From NCBI GenBank assembly GCA_005885515.1, contig VAWK01000021.1, positions 1,786 to 47,456 on the forward strand: a DNA stretch of 45,671 nucleotides, in the 5' to 3' direction. The notes under the pieces are model-generated. The model had not been told where the DNA came from. It ran no database searches and saw nothing but the letters and a program-made list of their open reading frames with translations. This document shows, in pieces, positions 24,712 through 33,206 of this stretch. The translations under genes were made by a program, and so were the position numbers. The DNA comes from Actinomycetota bacterium. Lineage in GTDB: Bacteria; Actinomycetota; Thermoleophilia; Solirubrobacterales; Solirubrobacteraceae. Numbering within the stretch: position 1 is the stretch's first letter; every line of letters starts with the position of its first letter.

Positions 24712-26895
24712 TCATCCGCCGGCGCCCCCCGTCTTGCCCACGCCCCGACCCTTACCGTGCGGCTTGGGCGGGGGTGCGCCCGGCGCCTGCCCCGGCGCGC
24801 CGGGTGCGGCCTGCGGCGGCGTGGTGCGGCCTTCGCCCCGTGCGTGTCCGCTCCGATGCCGGGGTGGCGCGGCGTGATGGGAGGGCACGCGCGGTTCCGG
24901 TTCGCTGACCGGGGCCGCTTCGCCGAAGCCGGCTTCACCGCCGCCGGTGGTGGCGTACTTGCCGAAGAAGGGCTTGTATGAGACGGCTTCCTTGGCGGCA
25001 CGGAAGGGCACGCAGCTCTTGCCTGCGGTGACCGCGGACATGTATGCGTGCCAGATTTCCGCCGGCAGGTAGCCGCCCTGCTGCGGCTCGCCGTGCACGT
25101 CGGTCATCGCCAAGCGCTTGTTCGGATAGCCCATCCACACGACCGTCGAGTAGTTCGGCGTGTAGCCGTCGAGCCACGCGTCGGCGAGTTCGCTGGTCGT
25201 GCCGGTCTTGGCGGCCGTGGGGCAGGTGATCGCAGAGCGCGTGGCGGTGCCGCTCTGCACGTTCTGTTCGAGGATGTGCGTCTCCTCGGCGGTGATGCCT
25301 TCGCTCAGGACCTTCACGCGATGCGGTTTGCCCCAGTTGCCATCGACGCGTCCGTCGGCGAACACGACCTTCGTGATCGCGATCGGGGTGTTGCGCCAGC
25401 CGCCGTCGGCGAGCGTGGCGAACACATTGGCCATCTCCAGCGGCGTGACACCCAGCGTCAGCCCTCCCAGCGCCTCCGCGGCGTAGCTGTGAAGCGGGCT
25501 GACGACTCCCATCTTGCGTGCCATTTCGGTGATCGTCGACTCGCCGAGGTCGGCCGCGAGCTGCGCATACACGGTGTTGTCGGAGTGCAGGGTGGCGGTG
25601 ACGAGGCTCATCTCCTGGTCCAGCGAGCTGCCCTCGAAGGTCTTCACTTCGTAGCCCGGATAGGCCGGGAGCCACCCCGGCTCCAGGGTGTGTGAGAGGT
25701 AGAAGGTGCTGTTGGGGTCGACACCCCGCGAGAGCGCATCGGCGAGAACGATCGCCTTGAAGGTCGATCCCGGCTGGCGGTGGCCTTGGGAGGCGAGGTT
25801 GTACTGCGAGCGGTCATAGCTCTGCGACTCGGCCATCGCCTCGATGCCACCGTTGGCGGGGTTCAGGGTGACGATGGCCGCAGCGGGGTCTTCGGGTTGA
25901 TTGAGCACTTCCGCGATCGCCTTGCGCGCCTGGCGCTGCATGTTCAGGTCGATCGTCGTGTACACCCTCAGGCCCCCGTGTTCGACCGTGCGCTTGCCGT
26001 AGCGGTCGATCAGCTGCTGGCGTACGTATTCGAAGAAGAAGTTCTCCTTGCGCTGTGAGTAGTAGTAGCCGCGCTTGACTTCCAACGGCGCCGCCTCCGC
26101 GGCCGCGGCCTGCGCGGCGCTGATGTAATGCAGGGCGAGCATCTTCTCGAGCACCTCGTTACGTCGCACCCGGGCGCCGTGCGGGTCGCGAAACGGGTTG
26201 TACTGCGAGGGGGCCTGCGGCAAGCCGGCAAGCAGCGCGGACTGCTGGAGATTCAGCTGGCTGGCCGGTTTGTCGAAGAATATGCGCGCCGCGGCCTGAA
26301 CTCCGATGGCGGTCTGGCCGCCGACGGTGCCATAGGGAACGCTGTTCAGGTAACTGGTGAGGATCGAGTTCTTGCTGTGGTGTTTCTCGTACTCGAGCGC
26401 GAGCTTGGCCTCGATGATCTTCTGCCGGATGGTGCGCCGGTCGTCGCCCAGATACAGATTGCGGATGAGCTGCATCGTTATCGTCGAGCCACCCTGCAGC
26501 ACGGCGCCGTGGGTGATGTCCTTGACGGCTGCGCGGAACAGGCCCGTGACATCGACGCCGTTGTTGTTGTAAAAACGCTGGTCCTCGATCGCCACGGTGG
26601 CGTTTCGCAGATCCGGTGTGATCTGCTGCCAGGACACCGGGCTGCGCAGCTCGTCCGACTGGATGTAGCCAAGCCGCGTGCCATCGGCCGCGAACACCTG
26701 CGAGGAGCCGCCGCTGACAATGGGGTGAAGTGAACCGAGCGCCGGAGCAGAATGGGAGACGTCGAGCACATATCCCACCGCTGCGAACACCCCGACGATG
26801 AGTCCGGTGACGACGGCGCCGCCTCCGAACAGCATGATCCGTGCGGGGCCGGCGCGGTTACGGCGGCGCCGGCGCTGTCTTGCCTGTCGCGACAT
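24712..26895 (-). CDS. Class A penicillin-binding protein (bifunctional)
   Basis: 727 residues. A basic cytoplasmic start (RQARQRRRRRNRAG) and one TM helix (about 20-43) are followed by the GT51 transglycosylase domain with catalytic E104 in VAIEDQRFY, GGSTITMQLIRNLYL and the QKIIEAKLA motif. The transpeptidase domain has S377-T-F-K380, S438-D-N440 and K563-T-G565. It polymerises and cross-links peptidoglycan outside the membrane. The tail after about 650 is Pro/Gly/His-rich and disordered, common in actinobacterial PBPs. GAAGG lies about 9 bases before the ATG. It is divergent from the mannosyltransferase operon, with 115 bases between. Confidence 0.95.
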   Translation of the reverse strand: MSRQARQRRRRRNRAGPARIMLFGGGAVVTGLIVGVFAAVGYVLDVSHSAPALGSLHPIVSGGSSQVFAADGTRLGYIQSDELRSPVSWQQITPDLRNATVAIEDQRFYNNNGVDVTGLFRAAVKDITHGAVLQGGSTITMQLIRNLYLGDDRRTIRQKIIEAKLALEYEKHHSKNSILTSYLNSVPYGTVGGQTAIGVQAAARIFFDKPASQLNLQQSALLAGLPQAPSQYNPFRDPHGARVRRNEVLEKMLALHYISAAQAAAAEAAPLEVKRGYYYSQRKENFFFEYVRQQLIDRYGKRTVEHGGLRVYTTIDLNMQRQARKAIAEVLNQPEDPAAAIVTLNPANGGIEAMAESQSYDRSQYNLASQGHRQPGSTFKAIVLADALSRGVDPNSTFYLSHTLEPGWLPAYPGYEVKTFEGSSLDQEMSLVTATLHSDNTVYAQLAADLGESTITEMARKMGVVSPLHSYAAEALGGLTLGVTPLEMANVFATLADGGWRNTPIAITKVVFADGRVDGNWGKPHRVKVLSEGITAEETHILEQNVQSGTATRSAITCPTAAKTGTTSELADAWLDGYTPNYSTVVWMGYPNKRLAMTDVHGEPQQGGYLPAEIWHAYMSAVTAGKSCVPFRAAKEAVSYKPFFGKYATTGGGEAGFGEAAPVSEPEPRVPSHHAAPPRHRSGHARGEGRTTPPQAAPGAPGQAPGAPPPKPHGKGRGVGKTGGAGG

Positions 26896-27010
26896 GTGCG
26901 GTGACCTTCGAGATTACCGTGCATCATCATGCAGCCCGACATGCGGCAGAGCGACAACCGGACGCCCGCTAACCGCGTGCGCGCTCGCCCTACGCATAGG
27001 GTCCAGGGAC

Positions 27011-28570
27011 ATGAATCCTGACGCTGCCGAGACGGCTGACGCCCTGCCGGGCGCGATGGGCGCGTCCATGCGCGCGGCGATCGTGCAGGCCTCGGGCGAA
27101 CCGCCTGGCGCGCGCGCGGCCTGCCCAAGCGCGGCGGCCGCGATCGCGAGCCGCCGCCGCCGGTCCGCGACGGCGCGCCCGTGGGCGCGTGTGCTGGCCG
27201 ACGAGGAGCGCGTGCGCGCGATCGGCGACAGCGCGCGCGCGCTGATCGGCTCGCGCGCGCTGGTGTGGCTCGCCGGCGTGGCCACGCTGGCGACGCTCGG
27301 CTTCGGGCCGGTGCGCAAGGCCTTTGACCCGCCCGGGGTGACGCGGGGGTTCGGCTGGCTCGGCGACCTGCTCGCCGGCCCGGCCGCGCGCTGGGATTCA
27401 GCGTGGTACCTGGTGATCGCGCACTACGGTTACCGGCCCGACCTCGGGCGGCTCACGGCTCCGAGGGCAGCCTTCTTCCCGCTGTATCCGCTCGGCTTGA
27501 GCGCTACGTCGTGGCTTGGCGCGCCGCCGGTGCTGGCCGGAGTGCTGGTGTCGCTGCTGGCGCTGGCGCTGGCGCTGTACGGCATCCACCGGCTCACGGC
27601 GCTCGAGTTCCGCACGGTCGCAGCCCCGCTGCGCGCGGGCGGCGCGGGGCACGCGCGCGAGGCCGCCCGCCTCGCAGTGCTGCTAACGGCGTTCGCGCCG
27701 ATGGCCTTCTTCCTCTCGGCGGTGTACGCCGAGTCGCTCTTCCTGGCGCTGTCGGTCGGTGTGTTCTGGTCGGCCCGCCATGGCCGCTGGGCAGCCACCG
27801 GGGGGCTGGCTGCGCTGGCGGCGGCGACGCGCAGCGCCGGCGTCCTGCTGTCGCTGCCGGCGCTGATCCTGTACCTGTACGGCCCGCGCGCGGACCGCCT
27901 GCCCGAGCTGGCGCGCGGGTCCCCGGCCGGCGGCCGCGATGGCGCGCGGCCGCGAGCCGTCGGCAGGGCGGCGTGCAAGGCGCGCGCGCTGCTCCCCCGC
28001 TACCGCCCGCGCCCGGACATGCTGTGGCTGGCGCTGGCGCCGGCCGGGCTCGCCGCGTATGGCGCCTACCTGGGCCTCGTCGGCGGCGACGCGCTGCTGC
28101 CGTTTCACGCCCAGGGCGAATGGGGACGACACTTCGCGGGGCCATTCGCCGGCATCTGGGACGGCCTGCGCGCCGCCTTCGAGGGGGCTCGTCAGCTGCT
28201 GTCAGGGCAGCGCCAGCACGTGTACTTCCCGCTGGCCGCCGACAGCCCGTTCGTGGCGGCGGGGCACAACCTGGTGTTGTTCGGCTTCCTGCTGGCCGCG
28301 GTGCCGGCGATCGTGGGCGTGCTGCGCACGCTTCCGTTCGCCTACGGCGCCTACGTGATCGTGGCGCTGGCGATGCCGCTGTCCTACCCGGTGGCGGCGC
28401 AACCGCTGATGTCGCTGCCGCGCTTTGAGCTCGTGCTGTTCCCGCTGCAGATGTGGCTCGCGGGCTGGCTAGCGGCGCGGCCGCGCGCGCGCGCGCCGGC
28501 GATCGTGATGTCGGCGCTGTTGCTGGTCCTCTTCACCGCCGCGTTCGCCACCTGGCACTGGGTGGCGTAG
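27011..28570 (+). CDS. PIG-V-like integral membrane mannosyltransferase
   Basis: 519 residues, about 10 TM helices after a basic, disordered N-terminus of about 75 residues. RWDSAWYLVIAHYGY followed by AFFPLYPL is the signature of the PIG-V/GT76-like family; the first Asp lies in the first extracytoplasmic loop as in GT-C enzymes. TAFAPMAFFLSAVYAESLFLALSVG is also typical. These enzymes use polyprenyl-phosphate mannose to decorate lipids or proteins. The acceptor is unknown. It is the first gene of a likely three-gene operon, with the CPBP protein 14 bases after it. Start ATG 27011 is preceded by CCAGGGAC, a modest site. Confidence 0.82.
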   Translation: MNPDAAETADALPGAMGASMRAAIVQASGEPPGARAACPSAAAAIASRRRRSATARPWARVLADEERVRAIGDSARALIGSRALVWLAGVATLATLGFGPVRKAFDPPGVTRGFGWLGDLLAGPAARWDSAWYLVIAHYGYRPDLGRLTAPRAAFFPLYPLGLSATSWLGAPPVLAGVLVSLLALALALYGIHRLTALEFRTVAAPLRAGGAGHAREAARLAVLLTAFAPMAFFLSAVYAESLFLALSVGVFWSARHGRWAATGGLAALAAATRSAGVLLSLPALILYLYGPRADRLPELARGSPAGGRDGARPRAVGRAACKARALLPRYRPRPDMLWLALAPAGLAAYGAYLGLVGGDALLPFHAQGEWGRHFAGPFAGIWDGLRAAFEGARQLLSGQRQHVYFPLAADSPFVAAGHNLVLFGFLLAAVPAIVGVLRTLPFAYGAYVIVALAMPLSYPVAAQPLMSLPRFELVLFPLQMWLAGWLAARPRARAPAIVMSALLLVLFTAAFATWHWVA

Positions 28571-28584
28571 CGGTGGGTGGCCCG

Positions 28585-29541
28585 ATGTGGGAGCCGCAGC
28601 CGCCGCACGGGCATGTGGCACGGTCGGCCGGAGCGCCGCCGCCATCGCATGACGGGTTCCGGCCCGCCACGGGCGGTGAGGTCGCCCCCGGTGCCCCCGC
28701 AGACGGCGGCCCGGGCGGGTGGCCGGCGTGGATGGCTCCGGCGGCGCTGGTCGTCGGGCTCGTCCTGGCCGCGGTTGGCGGCCTGCTGGTAGACATCCCG
28801 GCACTGGCGCTCGGCGTGAAGATCACCTCGTCGCACGTGCCCCCCGGGATCGTGATCGCCGACACCGCGGTCCAGGACGTCGCCTTCGTGCTCGCCGCGC
28901 TGTTCTTCGCCGGACTCGGCGGCCGGGCGCTGAGCGCGTGGCAGTTCGGCCTGCGCCCCACGCGCCTGGGCCGCGCGGTGCGGCACGTGCTGCTCGCCGG
29001 CGTGGCGTTCATCGTCTTTCTGGTCATCTGGTCCGCGGCCGTGCACTCGGGCAAGGAGAAGCTGCTGGAAACGCTTGGCACACGCCAGAGCACCGTGCTG
29101 CTCGTGCTGAGCGCCGTGCTCACGTGCGTGCTGGCGCCGATCTGCGAGGAGTTCCTGTTCCGCGGCTTCATCTTCACCGCGCTGCGCAGCTGGCGCGGGC
29201 CGTGGCTCGCGGCGCTCATAACTGGCCTGGTGTTCGGCGGGGTGCATGCCGGATCGGCACCGGCCGCGGACCTGGTGCCGCTGGCGGCGCTCGGCTTTTT
29301 GCTGTGCCTGGTGTACCGCTACACGGGCTCGCTGTACCCCTGCATCGCGCTGCACTCGCTCAACAACTCGATCGCATTTGCAAGCATCGAGGAATGGAGC
29401 GTGGGCGGTGGGCTCGCGCTCGTGCTCGGCGCGCTCGCCGTGATCGCCCTGATCGCGCTCGCGCTCGTGCGAGCCGGCGTGATCACGCCCGCGCCGCGGC
29501 TCACCTCCGGCGCGGGCGAGTCCGTGTTCGGCGGCGGCTAG
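28585..29541 (+). CDS. CPBP family intramembrane metalloprotease (Abi/CAAX-like)
   Basis: 318 residues. A Pro/Gly-rich cytoplasmic start of about 45 residues is followed by about eight TM helices. Catalytic motifs of the CPBP family are present: E188-E189-x3-R193 in APICEEFLFRGF, H221 in FGGVHAGS, and H257 in IALHSLNNS. Bacterial members cleave or modify membrane proteins and peptides; some give self-immunity to bacteriocins. No bacteriocin gene is adjacent, so an envelope role with its neighbours is more likely (inference). GTG 28573 is an alternative start only 2 bases after the previous stop. Confidence 0.85.
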   Translation: MWEPQPPHGHVARSAGAPPPSHDGFRPATGGEVAPGAPADGGPGGWPAWMAPAALVVGLVLAAVGGLLVDIPALALGVKITSSHVPPGIVIADTAVQDVAFVLAALFFAGLGGRALSAWQFGLRPTRLGRAVRHVLLAGVAFIVFLVIWSAAVHSGKEKLLETLGTRQSTVLLVLSAVLTCVLAPICEEFLFRGFIFTALRSWRGPWLAALITGLVFGGVHAGSAPAADLVPLAALGFLLCLVYRYTGSLYPCIALHSLNNSIAFASIEEWSVGGGLALVLGALAVIALIALALVRAGVITPAPRLTSGAGESVFGGG

Positions 29542-29552
29542 CATCGGCGAGC

Positions 29553-30641
29553 ATGAGGCTGTCCCCTGCTTCGGCGGCGCTCGCCTGCCTGTGGCCCGGC
29601 ATGCTCGCCTGCACCGCCAGCGCACACGCGGCCGCGCGCCACTCGCCGCGACCGCCATCGCCGCCCGCGGCACCCTCTCAGCCGGCGCCCGCGCCGGCGC
29701 CGCCGTCCGCCTCGCAGGCGGTGCCGGGCCGCGTGCAGCTGGCCGTGCTGCGCGAGCGCGGCAACCCGCCGTTCATGCTCCCCGGCCAGCGCATGGTCGT
29801 GCGCGGGACCGTCACGCCGTACGTCGCCGCCCAAGCGGTGAAGCTGAGCGTGTACCGCGAGGGGCGCAAGGTGGCCGTCAAGGTGGTGCCCGTGCAGCCA
29901 CTCGGGAACGGGTCGGGCGAGGTTCACATCATCTACGCGAGCGCAAGCCCGGGGCTCGTGCAGGTGCGCGCCGCGCACTACGCGACGCCCGCGCAGGCGC
30001 AGTTCAGCGCCCGCTCGCGCAGCATTCGCTACGTGTCGACCGGTCTCTCCTCGGGCGCCCAGGGCGGTTCGGTGTGGCTGCTGCAGGCGGAGCTGAACTT
30101 CCTCCACTACGACGTGCCGCGCAACGGCGTCTTCGACGAAGCGACCGAGCGCGCCGTGGTCGCCTACCGCAAGCTGACGGGGCTGGTGCGCGTGCCGACC
30201 ACGAATACGCGCGTGTTCCAGCTGCTGCAGCAGGGGGCGGGTGGCTTCCGCGTGCGCTACCGCAGTGACGGCAGGCACGTCGAGGCCGATCTCACCAGGC
30301 AGGTGCTCGCGGAGATCGACCCCGGCGGCCGCGTGAACGCGATCTTCGAGATGAGCTCGGGCAAGCCGTCCACGCCCACCGTGGTGGGCCGCTTCCGGGT
30401 GTACGAAAAGACGCCCGGGTACAACGCCAAGGGCATGCTCGACTCGAACTACTTCATCGCCGGCTATGCGATCCACGGCTACGCCGAAGTGCCCGACTAC
30501 CCGGCCAGCCACGGATGCCTGCGCGTGCCGATCCCCAACGCGAGCTCGATCTACTCCTGGGTCCAGCTGGGAACGCCCGTGGACGTCTACGACGAGTACG
30601 GTGGCGGCACCACCCACGTGCGCGGCAACGCTGGCCCATAG
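29553..30641 (+). CDS. L,D-transpeptidase (YkuD) with peptidoglycan-binding domain
   Basis: 362 residues. Signal peptide (about 1-27), then a Pro/Ala/Ser-rich linker to about residue 58, an Ig-like beta region (about 60-150), a PG_binding_1 domain (about 165-225; GSVWLLQAELNFLHYDV and GVFDEATERAVVAYRKLTG), and the YkuD domain with YAIHGYAEVPDYPASHGCLR. H308, H320 and C322 are the active-site set. It forms 3-3 cross-links in peptidoglycan or attaches proteins, acting on the outer face. It begins 11 bases after the CPBP gene and completes the envelope operon with the mannosyltransferase. Confidence 0.9.
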   Translation: MRLSPASAALACLWPGMLACTASAHAAARHSPRPPSPPAAPSQPAPAPAPPSASQAVPGRVQLAVLRERGNPPFMLPGQRMVVRGTVTPYVAAQAVKLSVYREGRKVAVKVVPVQPLGNGSGEVHIIYASASPGLVQVRAAHYATPAQAQFSARSRSIRYVSTGLSSGAQGGSVWLLQAELNFLHYDVPRNGVFDEATERAVVAYRKLTGLVRVPTTNTRVFQLLQQGAGGFRVRYRSDGRHVEADLTRQVLAEIDPGGRVNAIFEMSSGKPSTPTVVGRFRVYEKTPGYNAKGMLDSNYFIAGYAIHGYAEVPDYPASHGCLRVPIPNASSIYSWVQLGTPVDVYDEYGGGTTHVRGNAGP

Positions 30642-30704
30642 CGCACGGCCCTGCGCCGAGGTCGTGGGTCGCTCTCCTGGGCCGCTCTCGGTCCGCGGCG
30701 GCGC

Positions 30705-31082
30705 CTACACGCGCACCCTGATCACGCGCGCGAGGAAGCCGAGGCCGAAGCCGTACACGGCCAGCGCGAGCAGCAGCCGGACCGTGCGGATCGCCCATTC
30801 GCTGTGCGAACCGGACGTGGCGCCGGAGAACGGCGAGGTGATCGCGTTGGAGGCGTCGTCGACCGCGGCGCGCAGCGAGCTCTTGTGCTCGCCGCCGACC
30901 GCGGCTGAGCCGGTGCCGCTTCCGGCGCTGCCCGCACCGGCCACTTCGCCGTTGAGCACGTCCTGCTGATGCACCGACGCGGTGCTCGTCTGGTTGACCG
31001 CGAACAGCGCGAACGACGCGATCGCGATGAGGCACAGCACGACCGACGCCAGCCGCAGGATTCCGGCGACGGGAAACAGCAC
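30705..31082 (-). CDS. Small two-TM membrane protein, hypothetical
   Basis: 125 residues, no known family. TM1 covers about 5-29 (AGILRLASVVLCLIAIASF), TM2 about 98-120 (RLLLALAVYGFGLGFLAR). Between them lies an extracytoplasmic Gly/Ser/Ala/Thr-rich loop of about 65 residues with ASVHQQDVLNGEVAG and DDASNAITSPF. It may be a membrane-anchored envelope component given the L,D-transpeptidase that converges from the left. The GTG at 31082 is 6 bases after TAATGT (minus strand 31094-31089), so the start is nearly leaderless. It is divergent from pyrE with 21 bases between. Confidence 0.7.
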   Translation of the reverse strand: MLFPVAGILRLASVVLCLIAIASFALFAVNQTSTASVHQQDVLNGEVAGAGSAGSGTGSAAVGGEHKSSLRAAVDDASNAITSPFSGATSGSHSEWAIRTVRLLLALAVYGFGLGFLARVIRVRV

Positions 31083-31103
31083 AGCGTTACATTAGATTCG
31101 CCC
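31083..31103. promoter_or_regulatory. Overlapping divergent promoters of pyrE and the small membrane protein
   Basis: Only 21 bases separate the two start codons. The segment TTACATTAGATT (31087-31098) offers a -10 for both strands: TAGATT on the plus strand 5 bases before the pyrE ATG, and TAATGT on the minus strand 6 bases before the GTG. Both messages would be nearly leaderless. No strong -35 is evident on either side. Inferred by position and base pattern. Confidence 0.4.
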
Positions 31104-31703
31104 ATGGACGCGTTGGCCGAATGTACTAGCGACCTGCTCCTAGCCCGCGAGCGACTGATCGCGCAGCTTCGCGAGCACGCCCTGCAGATCGGCGAGGTGA
31201 CGCTGACCAGCGGCGCGCGAGCGCAGTACTACGTGGACGTCAAGCGCGCGATCCTGCGCCCCGCGGGCTTTGCCGCGGCGGGGGCGCTGCTCGCCGCGCA
31301 GGTATGCGAGTGGGGCGGCACGGCCGTGGGCGGGATGACGATGGGCGCGGACCCGCTCGCGTGCGCCGCGCTCGCCGCGGGCGCCGGCGAGAAGGCGTTC
31401 ATCGTGCGCAGGCAGGCCAAGGCCCACGGCCTGCAGCGGCGCATCGAGGGGCCGAGCCTCACGCCGGAGGACCGCTGCGTGGTGGTCGAGGACGTGGTCA
31501 CCACCGGGGCATCGACGCTGGCGGCGATCGACGCCCTGCACGAGGCCGGGCACACGATCTGTGGCGTGGTCTGCGTGCTCGACCGGCTCACCGGCGCGGC
31601 CGAGGGGATCGCGGCTGCGGCCGGCGCGCCTTACGTGGCGCTGACGACGATCGACGACGTTTACCCGGACCGCCCCGATCGAGCGCGCCCCGCTGCCACT
31701 TGA
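31104..31703 (+). CDS. pyrE: Orotate phosphoribosyltransferase
   Basis: 199 residues. It joins orotate with PRPP to form OMP in pyrimidine synthesis. The PRPP-binding motif is VVVEDVVTTGAST; upstream are LTSGARAQYYVDVKRAIL (the orotate loop K) and VGGMTMGADPLACA. Length is typical of the short bacterial form. No pyrF or other pyr gene is nearby. Its stop overlaps the start region of the acetyltransferase that follows (TTGA), so they are likely co-transcribed. Confidence 0.94.
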   Translation: MDALAECTSDLLLARERLIAQLREHALQIGEVTLTSGARAQYYVDVKRAILRPAGFAAAGALLAAQVCEWGGTAVGGMTMGADPLACAALAAGAGEKAFIVRRQAKAHGLQRRIEGPSLTPEDRCVVVEDVVTTGASTLAAIDALHEAGHTICGVVCVLDRLTGAAEGIAAAAGAPYVALTTIDDVYPDRPDRARPAAT

Positions 31704-31726
31704 CCGAGCGGGGTCAGGGCATACTC

Positions 31727-32224
31727 GTGAGGCTGGCGCGCCCCGAGGACGCCGCGCTCCTGCTGCAGCTGTTCGCCGAGCTCGCCGAGTATGAGCAGCT
31801 GAGCGACCTGATGCGCGCGGACGAGCGCAAGCTGAGCGAGGCGCTGTTCGGCCAGCACCCGCTGGCCGACGCGCTGATCGCCGAGCGCGACGGTCAACCG
31901 GCGGGCTACGCGCTGTACTTCACCACGTTCTCGAGCTTCCTGGCGAGCCCCGGCATCTGGCTGGAGGACCTGTTCGTGCGCCCGGCTCACCGGCGCTTTG
32001 GCGTCGGCCGGACGCTGCTGTCCGCGGTCGCCGCGCACACCCGCGCGCGCGGTGGGGAGCGTCTGGAATGGGCGGCGCTCGACTGGAACGAGCTGGCGCT
32101 CGGCTTCTACCGGGGTCTGGGTGCACGCACGATGGGCGAATGGGTGACCCACCGCCTCGATGGCGAGGCGCTCGAGCGCCTCGCGGCCGAGCACGGCGAG
32201 CGCGCGAGCGAGCCACGCGGCTGA
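31727..32224 (+). CDS. Polyamine-type (SSAT-like) GNAT N-acetyltransferase
   Basis: 165 residues from GTG 31727, which has GGGGTCAGGG just upstream; TTG 31700 overlapping the pyrE stop is the alternative. The sequence has the pattern of the spermidine/spermine and thialysine acetyltransferase branch of GNAT: VRLARPEDAALLLQLFAELAEYEQL, the TFSSFLASPGIWLEDLFVRPAHR block, the CoA loop RRFGVGRTLL, and LEWAALDWNELALGFYRGLGA. The probable reaction is acetylation of a diamine or polyamine, or of a lysine analogue. The substrate is inferred from family, and the speA/speB operon elsewhere in the window makes a polyamine plausible. Confidence 0.82.
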   Translation: MRLARPEDAALLLQLFAELAEYEQLSDLMRADERKLSEALFGQHPLADALIAERDGQPAGYALYFTTFSSFLASPGIWLEDLFVRPAHRRFGVGRTLLSAVAAHTRARGGERLEWAALDWNELALGFYRGLGARTMGEWVTHRLDGEALERLAAEHGERASEPRG

Positions 32225-32294
32225 TCGCCGTAACCGAGGTGGCCGGCTGGGGCTGCGGCTAGCCTTCCTCGGAGGTCCTCCGGCAGGGGACCGC

Positions 32295-32366
32295 GCCCTC
32301 GTAGTCCAATGGACAAGACGACCGCCTCCTAAGCGGTAAATCCAGGTTCGACTCCTGGCGGGGGCA
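32295..32366 (+). tRNA. tRNA-Arg(CCT)
   Basis: A full cloverleaf: acceptor GCCCTCG/CGGGGGC (32295-32301 and 32359-32365, one G-T pair), D arm GTCC..AGAC, anticodon stem ACCGC/GCGGT with loop CTCCTAA (anticodon CCT, reads AGG), T stem CCAGG/CCTGG with loop TTCGACT. Discriminator A at 32366; CCA is not encoded. The layout matches known bacterial tRNA-Arg(CCT). It lies between the acetyltransferase and the membrane protein gene. Confidence 0.96.
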
Positions 32367-32528
32367 TGCGGGCAGTGTTTGAACGCTGCGACGCCGGCCC
32401 GGCAGCGCTCTTCCAACCCCCGGCGCTGGGCAGGAGGCTCGAGCGGGCTGGCGAAACCCAAACGGTCTATTGCCGAGCGTACGTCGGCGGCGAGTTGAAA
32501 CCGCCGCCTCGGCCGAAATGGAGGCACC

Positions 32529-33188
32529 ATGCAGCAGAGCCGCTGGGAGCGCCTTGCCCCTCTATCTGGGGTTCTATCCGTCGCGATCATCGTGGCCGTG
32601 TTCGCGATCGGGGGGTCCACCCCGGAAGAACACGACAGCGCGGCAAAGGTGCAAGCCTTCTACTCCAAGCACCACGACAAGCACGCGGCCCTGGCGTTCA
32701 TCCTCGCGATCGCGATCCCATTCCTGCTGTTCTTCGTAAGCAGCCTCCGAAACGACCTACGTAGCGCAGGCGGGACCGCTCAGCTCGCCAACGCGGCCTT
32801 TGCCGGAGGGGTGCTTGCGGCTGGCGGTTTCGCGTTTCTCTCCGCTGTCCATCTTGCTCTCGCCGAAGCGGCGAGCAGCGCAAACACGATCGGCACGACC
32901 CAGACCTTGAACGTGCTCGACAACAGCGACTTCATCCCTGCCGCGAGCGGTGTCGGACTGCTCGTGCTCGCCGCCGGCGCGTCGGTGGTGCGGCACGGCG
33001 GGCTGCCGAGGTGGCTCGGCTGGATAGGCGTAGTCATCGGGATCGCGGCATTTACGCCGGCGGGCTTCTTCGCATTCCTGGCCGGTGGACTCTGGATCCT
33101 GATCGCGAGCATCCTCTTGACGCTGGCACGCCGCGCTCCTCGCACGGCCTCGCCCTCGCCAGCTGGCGGCCAGACAGCAGCCGGATGA
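32529..33188 (+). CDS. Polytopic membrane protein (DUF4386-like), hypothetical
   Basis: 219 residues with six hydrophobic segments: SGVLSVAIIVAVFAIGG, AFILAIAIPFLLFFVSSL, FAGGVLAAGGFAFLSAV, SGVGLLVLAAGASVV, WLGWIGVVIGIAAFT, and FFAFLAGGLWILIASIL. This resembles DUF4386-type proteins of actinobacteria, none with a firm function. Between TM1 and TM2 is a conserved-looking DSAAKVQAFYSKHHDKH loop. GGAGG lies 5 bases before the ATG, and the hairpin GGCGGCG/CGCCGCC (32486-32492 and 32502-32508) lies upstream in the leader. The gene converges on gadB, 18 bases between the ends. Confidence 0.65.
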   Translation: MQQSRWERLAPLSGVLSVAIIVAVFAIGGSTPEEHDSAAKVQAFYSKHHDKHAALAFILAIAIPFLLFFVSSLRNDLRSAGGTAQLANAAFAGGVLAAGGFAFLSAVHLALAEAASSANTIGTTQTLNVLDNSDFIPAASGVGLLVLAAGASVVRHGGLPRWLGWIGVVIGIAAFTPAGFFAFLAGGLWILIASILLTLARRAPRTASPSPAGGQTAAG

Positions 33189-33206
33189 GCGAGCGCCGAG
33201 TCACGC

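Noticed and set aside
32367-32528. Possible riboswitch in the leader of the membrane protein gene
   Set aside because: Only one GGCGGCG hairpin is seen; no known aptamer pattern fits.
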